From: Candidatus Omnitrophota bacterium | Lineage (GTDB): Bacteria > Omnitrophota > Gorgyraeia > Gygaellales > Profunditerraquicolaceae | Direction: 5' to 3' | NCBI GenBank assembly: GCA_028706895.1 | Contig: JAQTVG010000027.1 | Coordinates: forward strand, 1 to 8,852 | DNA length: 8,852 nt | The notes under the pieces: model-generated | What the model saw: only the letters and a program-made list of their open reading frames with translations | What the model was told of the DNA's origin: nothing | The model's database searches: none | In this document: positions 1 through 7,631 of the stretch, piece after piece | Layout of the letters: the number at the start of each line of letters is the position of its first letter | Numbering within the stretch: the stretch's first letter is position 1 | Program-made: the position numbers and the translations under genes

Positions 1-1
1 T

Positions 2-1093
2 GCTAGGTTACAGTTTATTTTCTTTGTTATCGGCCCTTTTATCGCCGCAATTATAATTGTTTTTTCTGATAAAGAATTAATTTCTGCAAGAAAAAGATTA
101 ATTTTTAACTTGGCCCTGTCAATAGGGATAGCAATTTTAGTTGCCGGGTTCTGGTATTTGCCAAAGCTGTTCTTTTTGTTAAAGACTTATTCATATTATG
201 GCTTTTCTTCAAATTTTCCCCCGGAATTCTCGCCAAAGTTATTTTCTCCGGCATCCCTAACTTTCTACTTCCGGGGCCTGGTTAACGGGCAAATTACTCC
301 TTTTTTCTTTCTATTTTTTTTGATAGGATTTTTAGAACTTTTAAAAAGAAAGAAATTAAATCCCATACTTTTATCGTGGATTATCGTAAGCTTTATTATT
401 TTGACCCTGGTTAAATCCAAAGAATTCAGGATGACTTCGGAATATTTGCCCGCGTTTGCTTTAATTACTGCCGGAGGAATACTGCTATTACAAAAACGAT
501 GGTTAAAGCGCTGTTTAGTCTTTATTATTATTTTGGGTGGATTGCTGCAGTATTTGCTGGTCTCTTTCACAAACCCATCTTCTACGCGTATCAGGCTTAG
601 TTTTTTTAACGGTAAATCGGCAAAAGGGCGGATTGCGTCCTCATACCTGTATCCATTAAGTGAAGCATACTTACATTATCCGGGAAGGGGAGATTGGCAA
701 ATTAACAAGGTTATGTCCGCGATACAAAAAGAAGGCGCTGCTAACAATAAAAATATGATCATTGGCTGTACCGATGCATATCTGGATGTAAAGACGGATT
801 GGTTTGACCCTTTTAATTTAGGCACCTGGCATGATAATTTCGTAGCGGCAAACTCGGACGCGCTTAATTATTTTGTCCGGGCAAATGGGTTATCTTATAA
901 TGTGGTAAGCCTCAGCTATTGGCAGGAAGACTGGCGTAATATACCCATGCTTGATTTTATAGTTAGTGTAAAAGAAATAGAAAATATAGCCCCTGCGTTA
1001 TCCCGGCAATATAAGCTTATCCTGCAAGCCGAAGCGCCGGACAAAAGCCCTATATACGTATATAAGAAAATACCCCCGAGCATAAAAATATGA
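2..1093 (+). CDS. GT39/GT-C-like membrane glycosyltransferase, C-terminal part (5' end outside window)
   Basis: The frame is open from base 2, so the TTG at 110 is an internal Leu codon and the true start lies upstream; 363 residues are visible. Hydrophobic segments lie near residues 4-24, 37-60, 98-114, 121-137, 147-163 and 168-187. They are followed by a soluble C-terminal domain of about 175 residues that should face the periplasm. The motif KSKEFRM at 138-144, just before a YLPAFALI helix, matches the 'NKDPRYLLPLLPALALL' region of GT39/ArnT-type enzymes. These transfer a sugar from a polyprenyl-phosphate donor to a lipid or glycan acceptor. The catalytic acidic residues sit in the first external loop and are missing from this fragment, so activity and substrate cannot be judged. 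The stop overlaps the next start as ATGA. An alternative is a non-catalytic membrane protein of the same fold. Confidence 0.72.
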   Translation, partial: ARLQFIFFVIGPFIAAIIIVFSDKELISARKRLIFNLALSIGIAILVAGFWYLPKLFFLLKTYSYYGFSSNFPPEFSPKLFSPASLTFYFRGLVNGQITPFFFLFFLIGFLELLKRKKLNPILLSWIIVSFIILTLVKSKEFRMTSEYLPAFALITAGGILLLQKRWLKRCLVFIIILGGLLQYLLVSFTNPSSTRIRLSFFNGKSAKGRIASSYLYPLSEAYLHYPGRGDWQINKVMSAIQKEGAANNKNMIIGCTDAYLDVKTDWFDPFNLGTWHDNFVAANSDALNYFVRANGLSYNVVSLSYWQEDWRNIPMLDFIVSVKEIENIAPALSRQYKLILQAEAPDKSPIYVYKKIPPSIKI

Positions 1094-2634
1094 AAGTAAT
1101 CTTTTTTTATCAGAGATTTGAGAACCTGGGGATTGAGTACCTCTCAGCCTGCCTGAAAAAATATGGCCACCAAACCAGCCTGATATTTGACCCGCAATTA
1201 TTTATAAACTATACACTGCCGAATAAAGCTTTAAGCAAGGCACTTAATTTTAGAGAGAACTTGCTTGAAGAAACCGTTAGAGCCAGACCCGGTTTAGTTT
1301 GTTTTTCCTGCGCATCCGACCAGTTCGGTTGGGCTCTTCAGCTAGCTGAAGCAGTAAAAAAGATTCTAAACGTTCCTATAGTTTTCGGGGGGCCGCACCC
1401 TACGGCCGTTCCGGAAAATGTTATAAAACATAAATGCATAGATTTTGTAATTGTAGGCGAAGGCGAAGAATCTTTGGTCGAACTCGTCAATAGTTTAGAA
1501 GATGGGAAAGACGTTACTAATATAAGAAACCTATGGTGTAGAGTTAATGACAGGCCCATAAGCAACCCTTTACGGCCGTTAATCTCTGATTTAGATTCTT
1601 TACCTTTCCCCGATAAGGATTTGTATTACATAGACCGCAAAGAATTCTTTAACACCTTTCACGGTTTTAATAATACCTATGCTGTCATGGGTTCCAGGGG
1701 CTGCCCTAAAACCTGCAGCTACTGCCAGAATAGTTACCTGAAAAAATTGTATAAAGGATCAAAATATCTGCGTTACAGGAGCGCACCTAACATTATAAGA
1801 GAGTTGGCTATAGCAAAACAGAAATACGGCGTTAAAACAATTGTTTTCTGGGACGATATATTAACTTATAATAAAGAATGGCTGCGGGAACTTTTAGAAA
1901 GGTATAAGAAAGAGATTTGTTTACCGTTCACATGTTTTTCTTACCCTGACAGGATAGATAAAGAAACCATCGCATTATTAGAGGATGCCGGATGCAGGGT
2001 AATGAATTTTGGCTTCCAGAGCATAAGTGAGAATATACGTAAAAACGTATTACTAAGATATGATTCAAACGATGATATCATAAAGGCAATAACTTTGATT
2101 TCCCGCTCAAGGATTTTGCTTTTTGCTGACCTTATAGTAGGGCTTCCTACTGAAACAGTAGAGGATTTATTAAATACTGCTGAATTCTTTAATAAAAATA
2201 AGGTAAACCTGATTAATATTTACTGGTTAAGGTATCTTCCGAAGACCGAGATAACCAAATATATCGAAAATAAGGAGTTTTTAAATGAAATTAATGAAGG
2301 TGTAATCTATGGGCCATTTCAAGCAGGCGGCTCGAGCTTTGATAAAGACAAGGCAAAATTAGCGTATCTTATAATAATAGCGAATTTTATCCCGCGCTCT
2401 ATCTTTAAGTTTTTATTAAAAACTAAATTATATCGCTTCTTTTCTTCAAAAAACCCTTATTATATGGTCGTATCACTTTCGCTGGCATTAACAAATATGG
2501 TTTTTCGGAAGAAATATATAATTCCCCAACTCCCGGTATTTTTGTCTTTTTTGCGTTACCACAAGTATTATATTTCAAAATTTTTATCGGAGAAATTAAG
2601 AAGGCTTGCCGGAAAATCATTGGCCCATAGTTAA
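1090..2634 (+). CDS. B12-binding domain radical SAM protein (first copy)
   Basis: This 514-residue protein has a cobalamin-binding-type Rossmann domain at about residues 1-140, including GGPHPT at 100-105 and VGEGEESLVEL after it. A radical SAM barrel follows. The 4Fe-4S ligands are Cys205, Cys209 and Cys212 in SRGCPKTCSYC (CX3CX2C). FWDDI around 253-257 and GFQS at 308-311 mark later barrel strands. The classical B12 DxHxxG motif is absent, as is usual for this family, where cobalamin binds without a protein His ligand. Known relatives (class B methyltransferases, BchE, HpnJ-type enzymes) methylate or rearrange unactivated carbon or phosphorus centres in the cytoplasm. Residues from about 424 to the end form a hydrophobic, Lys/Arg-rich tail that may sit on the membrane. 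The gene begins inside the stop of the preceding gene with only a weak GAG upstream, so translation is probably coupled. The substrate is unknown. Confidence 0.88.
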   Translation: MKVIFFYQRFENLGIEYLSACLKKYGHQTSLIFDPQLFINYTLPNKALSKALNFRENLLEETVRARPGLVCFSCASDQFGWALQLAEAVKKILNVPIVFGGPHPTAVPENVIKHKCIDFVIVGEGEESLVELVNSLEDGKDVTNIRNLWCRVNDRPISNPLRPLISDLDSLPFPDKDLYYIDRKEFFNTFHGFNNTYAVMGSRGCPKTCSYCQNSYLKKLYKGSKYLRYRSAPNIIRELAIAKQKYGVKTIVFWDDILTYNKEWLRELLERYKKEICLPFTCFSYPDRIDKETIALLEDAGCRVMNFGFQSISENIRKNVLLRYDSNDDIIKAITLISRSRILLFADLIVGLPTETVEDLLNTAEFFNKNKVNLINIYWLRYLPKTEITKYIENKEFLNEINEGVIYGPFQAGGSSFDKDKAKLAYLIIIANFIPRSIFKFLLKTKLYRFFSSKNPYYMVVSLSLALTNMVFRKKYIIPQLPVFLSFLRYHKYYISKFLSEKLRRLAGKSLAHS

Positions 2635-2654
2635 TATGGCGTTAAAGAGTAAAT

Positions 2655-4382
2655 ATGAAAATAGCGTATTCCTTATTGCATAACCGGTTCAATCTTATGT
2701 CCAGGATTTTTGATTTTGCAGTTTTTCCTGTTATAATATTTTTGTTGGCGTTTAGTGTTAATTTTTCCTGTGGAGTTATTGACACTATGGAGAGCGGCCA
2801 GTACCTCTCCTGCGTTAATGCCGTTTTCCATGGCAATATCCCGTACCGGGATTTTATTCCTCCTGTAGGGCCATTCTTTATCTGGATATTAAGCATTGCC
2901 CTTTTTCTTTTCGGCAAGACAATATACACCTTAAAGCTGTATTTCCTTATTGCAACAATAGCCGTTTATATAATCTTATATTTCTTTGGGCGCAGCTTAT
3001 ACCGTTTTAGGATTTCTGCCTGTATTTTACCGGTTATTGCTTTAGTTGAGACATACAACCCGTTCTGGGCAACGCGCTGGGCCGGTTACAGCCGCATGGG
3101 TTCCGGCCTCCTTGGGCTATTCTTGCAAGTAATATACATAAAAAAGAAGAACCCGGCATATCTATTTCTGGCAGGTGTGGCTGCAGCTTTTGCATTATTG
3201 TACGGTATTGATTCGGGGGTTTTTTTAATTATATGCGGGTTATGCCTTTGCGTACTTATGGGCCTGTATGAAACTAATAAAGGTTCCAGGGGAAATGCCA
3301 TAAACATAATTCAGCGGGGAATTATTTTTTGTTCAGGTTTAGCGGTTATTTTAATCCCGTTTATGCTGTATATGGCGTTTAATAAAGCATTTTTGCCTTA
3401 CCTTGAAGGGACATACCTGGTTATGCGCTATCATATGCCCGCCTGGCATACTCCCTTACCGTCTTTTTTAGGGTCTTTTGAATACTACAATAATAGCATT
3501 TGGTTGTTTTTTTCTAGCGATGAATTTAGAATCTATATGCCCAGGATCTTTTATTTTCTGGCGGCAATCTACGCCATTTACGCAATTAAAAACAGAAAAT
3601 CAATAATTGATTCCGTTGCTATTCCCGTAATAGTAGTTTATGGTATATTTGCATATATAAGCGCCTGCCGCGTGGTCCAGGGGCCGCAATTTGACACAGG
3701 ATTCTTGCCCTTATTATTATTGCTTGTTTATTTTATAGAGAAGGGCGTTATTTTTCTTGTGTCTAACAGGCTTGATTTTATGAAAAAGGAGAAATTCAAG
3801 AAGATTGCTTTTGGCGGGATAATTGCGGTTTTTGTGATTTTAATTTCTTCGCTGTATATTATTTATTCATATAAGAGGGTTTATGGCTCATGGCCTGGCT
3901 GGTTAGAGTATCAGAAGAATAAAAATAATATAATCCCGGTCTATAGCTCTTTGAGGAAGAAAGATGATATTAAGCTGGTTACGGCGAATATCAAGGGGTT
4001 CGGGCCTATCCTGGCTAACGAAGACGAAGTCCGGCAGATGGAGGCAGTCACGGAATACCTGGCCAATAATACCTCAAAAGGCGAACCTGTTTTTACTTTT
4101 CCGGAGCACGGCCTGTATAATTTTCTGGCGGACAGGCCTGCAGCTACCAGGTTCTATATTGCCGCGTATGCGCATACGGCGGATAAATGGAAAAAAGAAT
4201 TATTGTCTGAATTGCAGAAGAACCCGCCCAGATATGTTGTCTACTCCCGCCAGCTTTCCCATGTGGCGAAGAATGCGCGTAAGAAAAACGAATTACTTCC
4301 GGAGGTTGCGGTGTTCATTTTAGAAAATTATCATTTAGAGAAGGAATTTGGCCGGATAGGCATTTACAAGAGGAATCTATGA
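2655..4382 (+). CDS. GT-C-type polytopic membrane glycosyltransferase (PMT/ArnT-like)
   Basis: The 575-residue protein has an N-terminal membrane helix at about 20-42, then an external loop with Asp43 and Glu46 and the motif GNIPYRDF at 60-67. This is the 'acidic pair, then G..PYRDF' signature seen after the first helix in many GT-C enzymes, where an acidic residue of this loop is catalytic. About ten more hydrophobic segments run to roughly residue 405. The C-terminal ~165 residues are soluble and contain PEHGLYNFLADRPAATRF (483-500), a pattern typical of the periplasmic domain of such proteins. The likely role is transfer of a sugar from a polyprenyl-phosphate donor outside the inner membrane. 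An in-frame stop lies at 2643-2645, so ATG 2655, preceded by AAAGAG, is the first possible start. It follows the only intergenic gap (20 bases), and its stop overlaps the transketolase start as ATGA. Donor and acceptor are unknown. Confidence 0.75.
   Translation: MKIAYSLLHNRFNLMSRIFDFAVFPVIIFLLAFSVNFSCGVIDTMESGQYLSCVNAVFHGNIPYRDFIPPVGPFFIWILSIALFLFGKTIYTLKLYFLIATIAVYIILYFFGRSLYRFRISACILPVIALVETYNPFWATRWAGYSRMGSGLLGLFLQVIYIKKKNPAYLFLAGVAAAFALLYGIDSGVFLIICGLCLCVLMGLYETNKGSRGNAINIIQRGIIFCSGLAVILIPFMLYMAFNKAFLPYLEGTYLVMRYHMPAWHTPLPSFLGSFEYYNNSIWLFFSSDEFRIYMPRIFYFLAAIYAIYAIKNRKSIIDSVAIPVIVVYGIFAYISACRVVQGPQFDTGFLPLLLLLVYFIEKGVIFLVSNRLDFMKKEKFKKIAFGGIIAVFVILISSLYIIYSYKRVYGSWPGWLEYQKNKNNIIPVYSSLRKKDDIKLVTANIKGFGPILANEDEVRQMEAVTEYLANNTSKGEPVFTFPEHGLYNFLADRPAATRFYIAAYAHTADKWKKELLSELQKNPPRYVVYSRQLSHVAKNARKKNELLPEVAVFILENYHLEKEFGRIGIYKRNL
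4368..4374 (+). promoter_or_regulatory. Ribosome binding site for the transketolase N subunit
   Basis: AAGAGGA ends four bases before ATG 4379, inside the end of the membrane protein gene. It favours ATG 4379 over the in-frame ATG at 4391. Confidence 0.55.
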
Positions 4383-5242
4383 AAAGAAGAATGCGAAAAG
4401 AAATAAATATCTACGCATTAAAGAAAAAAGCGAATTGGGTTCGTAATAAGGTGCTTGATATGGGTATTAAAGCAGGAGCAGCTCATTTGGCTCCGGCGTT
4501 CTCGTGCACAGATATTTTAGTGGCTCTTTATCACGGCGGAATACTTCGTTTTAATCCGAAAAATCCTAAGTGGAAAAGCCGCGACAGGTTTATCTTAAGC
4601 AAGGGCCAGGCAGCCATAGCCCTTTATGCGGTATTGGCGGATTTAAAATTCTTTCCGGTTTCCGAATTGAATTCGTTTACCCGCGCAGGCAGCAGGCTGG
4701 GGGGGCATGCTGAAAATACTGTTCCCGGAGTAGAGGCTTTTACAGGTTCTCTTGGCAATGGTTTGTCAATAGCGGCGGGGTTGGCTTTAGCAGCCAAAAT
4801 TGATAACAAAGACTACGCGACACTCGCTTTATTAGGAGACGGGGAGTGCCAGGAGGGTTCTATATGGGAAGCTGCAATGCTAGCTTCGCACCATAAACTG
4901 GGAAATTTGACGGCGATTATTGATAATAATGGCCTTTCAGCAATAGATTTTATTGACAAGTATATTAATCTGGATCCTTTGGCGGATAAATGGAGGGCGT
5001 TTGGCTGGGATGTTAAAATTGTTGATGGCCACGCATTTAAAGAAATAATACCGGCGTTAAAGGATGTGCGCTCGCGTAAATCCGGTAAACCTTTGGCCAT
5101 AATAGCAAAAACAGTAAAAGGAAGAGGGGTTTCTTTTATGGAGAATAACCCGATTTGGCATTATAGGATTCCCGTCGGCAAGGAAATAAAATCAGCCAAA
5201 AAAGAATTATTGTTTAAATACAATCAGGAAGGACAAAGATGA
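4379..5242 (+). CDS. Transketolase, N-terminal (ThDP pyrophosphate-binding) subunit
   Basis: The 287-residue protein matches the first half of a transketolase. The thiamine diphosphate motif runs from GDG at 153-155 to NN at 183-184 (GDGECQEGSIWEA at its start). RDRFILSKGQ ends at Gln77, and GSLGNGLSIAAG follows. By eye, His36, His110 and His261 occupy the positions of yeast transketolase His30, His103 and His263. Gln77 stands where yeast has His69. The C-terminal WHYR differs from the WHG common in other split transketolases. The subunit should pair with the product of the next gene to build the active site at their interface and transfer two-carbon ketol units between sugars in the cytoplasm. 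Split transketolases occur in archaea and in many bacterial surface-sugar and antibiotic loci. It overlaps both neighbours by ATGA. Transketolase family membership is secure; the physiological sugars are not known. Confidence 0.92.
   Translation: MKRRMRKEINIYALKKKANWVRNKVLDMGIKAGAAHLAPAFSCTDILVALYHGGILRFNPKNPKWKSRDRFILSKGQAAIALYAVLADLKFFPVSELNSFTRAGSRLGGHAENTVPGVEAFTGSLGNGLSIAAGLALAAKIDNKDYATLALLGDGECQEGSIWEAAMLASHHKLGNLTAIIDNNGLSAIDFIDKYINLDPLADKWRAFGWDVKIVDGHAFKEIIPALKDVRSRKSGKPLAIIAKTVKGRGVSFMENNPIWHYRIPVGKEIKSAKKELLFKYNQEGQR
5226..5233 (+). promoter_or_regulatory. Strong ribosome binding site for the transketolase C subunit
   Basis: AGGAAGGA lies five bases before ATG 5239, within the last codons of the N-subunit gene. 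Together with the ATGA overlap it suggests matched expression of the two subunits. Confidence 0.6.
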
Positions 5243-6183
5243 AACGCTGGGTTTTAGGGATGAGGGATGCCTTTTCAGAAGTTTTATATAATATAGCAAA
5301 AAAGGATAAAAGGGTTATGCTGGTTACTTCTGACACAGGGGCAATTTGCCATGACAAATTCAGAGAGAGCCTGCCTCACCAATACCTGAATGTCGGGATT
5401 GCAGAGCAGAATATGGTTGGAGTGGCAGCTGGTTTAGCACTGGCAGGGAAGCTGGCTTACGTATATGCGCTTATCCCTTTTGCTACTATGCGCTGCTATG
5501 AACAGATCAGGGTGGATTTATGCTGCATGGGGCTTACGGTTACAGTGGTAGGAGTTGGCGCAGGTTATGATTATTCAACTCTCGGCCCCACTCACCATGG
5601 CACTGAAGATATTACTTTGATGCGGGCTCTGCCGGGGATGAGTATATTCAGCCCGTCGGACAGCATTATGGTTGAGGCAATAGCGAGGTTGTCGTATAAA
5701 CTTCCCGGGCCTAAATATATCAGGCTTGACAGGACCGGTACGCCTCTTATTTATCGGGGCATTAAGGAAAACTTTACCAAAGGCGCGGCAGTTTTAAAAA
5801 GAGGGGCTGACCTTTGCATTATAGCTACCGGCAGAATGGTATATAATGCCCTTAAGGTTTCTGATGAATTGGCCAAGCATTCTGTAAAGGCCACAGTGGT
5901 AGATTTATACCGCATAGAGCCTCTTAACGAAGAACTAATTCTTAATGCCATTAATAAATTTGATTTCATAGTAACCATGGAAGAACATTTCCTCAGAGGC
6001 GGAATAGGGACTCTTATTAATGAGCTTCTGGTAAAGAACGGCAAGAGGTGTCTTGTGAAGAATTTTGGCATACCTGACAAGTTCTGCAGGCAGTATGACG
6101 GAAAGCGGGAATACCTGCAAGCTTTAATGGGCCTGGATGTTAAGAGCGTTTCCGATACTTTAATTAGAATGATAAAGAAATGA
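5239..6183 (+). CDS. Transketolase, C-terminal (pyrimidine-binding) subunit
   Basis: The 314-residue protein is the second half of a split transketolase. The pyrimidine-binding domain contains GIAEQNMVG, whose Glu56 matches the Glu that activates the ThDP aminopyrimidine (yeast Glu418). It also has YEQIR at 87-91, GPTHHG at 116-121 and IRLDR ending at Arg165, matching yeast Arg528. The transketolase C-terminal domain follows from about residue 190 (LCIIATGRMVYNAL, then MEEHFLRGGIGTLI). In an ungapped reading around GPTHHG, Leu115 occupies the place of yeast Asp477 and Gly107 that of His469. Both are substrate-contacting residues in classical enzymes, so donor or acceptor choice may differ. 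DXS is a distant alternative, but DXS is a single long chain and the split arrangement argues against it. The gene overlaps the next radical SAM gene by ATGA. Confidence 0.92.
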   Translation: MKRWVLGMRDAFSEVLYNIAKKDKRVMLVTSDTGAICHDKFRESLPHQYLNVGIAEQNMVGVAAGLALAGKLAYVYALIPFATMRCYEQIRVDLCCMGLTVTVVGVGAGYDYSTLGPTHHGTEDITLMRALPGMSIFSPSDSIMVEAIARLSYKLPGPKYIRLDRTGTPLIYRGIKENFTKGAAVLKRGADLCIIATGRMVYNALKVSDELAKHSVKATVVDLYRIEPLNEELILNAINKFDFIVTMEEHFLRGGIGTLINELLVKNGKRCLVKNFGIPDKFCRQYDGKREYLQALMGLDVKSVSDTLIRMIKK

Positions 6184-7631
6184 AAATATTATTTATATTT
6201 AAGAATGAAAATTTCCTGGCCCCGATTGGGCTGTGCAATATCTCTGCGGTTGCTGTTAAAGAAGGGCACAATACTTATTTATGCGAGATGAATTCAGAAA
6301 ATCCGTTAGAGCGTATTGCCGCATTAAAACCGGATATTGTTGCTTATAGCGCATGTACAGGAGAAGCCAAGCATTACCTCAAGTTAAATAGCATGATTAA
6401 AGAAAGGTTCCCCGCTATTTTTACGATTATGGGCGGGCCTCACCCGACTTTTTCCCCGGATGTGATTAAAGAGGGCAACCTTGATGCAGTTTGTATCGGA
6501 GAAGGAGAAGGGGCATTCATGGAATTACTCGGTGTGATAGGTGAAGGAAAATCCCCGGATGGCTTACCGAATATTGTTACCAGAAACAACAAAGGAAAAT
6601 TTGCTATCCGTAATTTGGTGGAAGACCTGGATTCACTGCCTTTTCCTGATTATGGCTTGTTGTATGATAATACCCCTATGGGTAAATACCCTCTTAAAAA
6701 CTTTATTGTTTCGCGGGGCTGCGCTTATGATTGCACCTATTGTTTTAATGCTGCCTGGAGGCAGATTTACAAAGGGCATGGCACATCGGTACGCCGCCAC
6801 AGCGTGGATTATGCCATTGATGACATCAGAAAAGTAAAAGAAAGGTGGCCTTTGAGCAATGTTAAGTTTTATGATGATATTTTTACTTATCGCGCCGATG
6901 ATTGGCTTGAGGAATTTTCCCGAAAATATAAAAAATACATAGATTTGCCATTTTTTATTCTGACCCGTGCCGACCTTCTTACCGAAGATATGGTTAAATT
7001 ATTGAAGCATGCCGGATGCCGCACAATCAGCATGTCTATTGAATCCGGCAATACCGATATAAGAAACAGGATGCTTAAGAGAGGGATGTCAGACGAAGAC
7101 ATTATATCTGCGCACCGCCTATGCGAAAAATACGGCATCCATACTTTTACTAATTGTATAATAGGCCTGCCGGGCACATCCATTGACAATGATATAGAAT
7201 CAATTGATTTAGCGATTAAGGCCAGGGTAACATGGGTAGAATTCCTGATTTTTCATCCTTATCCCAGGACTGAACTTGGCCAACAATCCATTAATACGGG
7301 TTTATATAATCCGGACTACAAAAAGATGCATACCTCTTATATGCATAGCTCTCCTTTAAACTGTTTCAACCAAAAACAGAAGAACGCCCAGATGAACCTG
7401 TCGGTGTTGGGCGCTGTGGCCGTAGTCTTGCCGCGGTTACGCAATCTTATTGTGCGTCATCTGATTTTCTGGAGGCACAGCCGTTTTTTTACTTTAGTTT
7501 ATTATTCGCTTAAGATGTATGTGCTCAGGAAAAAAATATATGTTACCAGGACTACAGCTCTAGAATCATTACGCATTCTCGCCAGAAGCTTAAGGCAGGA
7601 GTGGTTTAGGCATGAAAATCAAACAGGATAA
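6180..7631 (+). CDS. B12-binding domain radical SAM protein (second copy)
   Basis: This 483-residue paralogue of the protein at 1090-2634 has the same architecture. A cobalamin-binding-type domain covers about residues 1-140 with GGPHPT at 85-90 and IGEGEGAFMEL after it. The radical SAM cluster ligands are Cys181, Cys185 and Cys188 in SRGCAYDCTYC. FYDDIFTYRADDW and LLKHAGCR match the same places in the first copy. Unlike that copy, it keeps the common SIESG with Glu288. DxHxxG is absent. The C-terminal ~75 residues (from about 407) are hydrophobic and basic, with LPRL and VLRKK aligning to IPRS and VFRKK in the other copy. The likely chemistry is cobalamin-dependent radical methylation or rearrangement on a lipid- or sugar-linked substrate, which is inference. 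It starts inside the transketolase stop (ATGA) and its end overlaps the GT9 gene by 20 bases. Confidence 0.88.
   Translation: MKILFIFKNENFLAPIGLCNISAVAVKEGHNTYLCEMNSENPLERIAALKPDIVAYSACTGEAKHYLKLNSMIKERFPAIFTIMGGPHPTFSPDVIKEGNLDAVCIGEGEGAFMELLGVIGEGKSPDGLPNIVTRNNKGKFAIRNLVEDLDSLPFPDYGLLYDNTPMGKYPLKNFIVSRGCAYDCTYCFNAAWRQIYKGHGTSVRRHSVDYAIDDIRKVKERWPLSNVKFYDDIFTYRADDWLEEFSRKYKKYIDLPFFILTRADLLTEDMVKLLKHAGCRTISMSIESGNTDIRNRMLKRGMSDEDIISAHRLCEKYGIHTFTNCIIGLPGTSIDNDIESIDLAIKARVTWVEFLIFHPYPRTELGQQSINTGLYNPDYKKMHTSYMHSSPLNCFNQKQKNAQMNLSVLGAVAVVLPRLRNLIVRHLIFWRHSRFFTLVYYSLKMYVLRKKIYVTRTTALESLRILARSLRQEWFRHENQTG
7597..7601 (+). promoter_or_regulatory. Ribosome binding site for the GT9 gene
   Basis: AGGAG ends ten bases before ATG 7612, inside the upstream gene. 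The in-frame stop at 7591-7593 means no earlier start is available. Confidence 0.45.

Noticed and set aside
110..112. TTG as the start of the first gene
   Set aside because: The same frame is open back to base 2 and encodes another hydrophobic segment, so this is an internal codon.
265..570. Minus-strand open frames here and at 1338-1565, 2642-2929, 4813-5100, 5751-6080 and 6887-7189
   Set aside because: All lie opposite well-supported genes, have low-complexity translations and show no domain motifs.
1051..1064. 14-base palindrome TATATACGTATATA near the end of the first gene
   Set aside because: Simple alternating AT sequence within coding DNA; a regulatory role 26 bases before the next start cannot be excluded but nothing supports it.
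2034..2049. Short hairpin with ATACGT/ACGTAT arms and an AAAA loop
   Set aside because: Only six base pairs, AT-rich, within the radical SAM coding region and without a T run, so it is not a terminator.
2636..2683. A 15-codon ORF starting ATG 2636 and overlapping the start of the 2655 gene
   Set aside because: It is very short, has no clear ribosome binding site and no recognisable peptide; a coupling role cannot be supported from the sequence.
4165..4178. 14-base perfect palindrome CGTATGCGCATACG
   Set aside because: It lies inside the soluble domain of the membrane protein gene, occurs once and has no flanking signal; chance is likely.
3964..4323. 119-codon open frame inside the membrane protein gene, same strand
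   Set aside because: It is Arg/Trp-rich out-of-frame translation of a clearly coding region with family motifs in the main frame.
5239..6183. 1-deoxyxylulose-5-phosphate synthase (DXS) for the second transketolase subunit
   Set aside because: GPTHHG is DXS-like, but the preceding gene supplies a separate transketolase-type N-terminal half and DXS is a single chain of about 620 residues.
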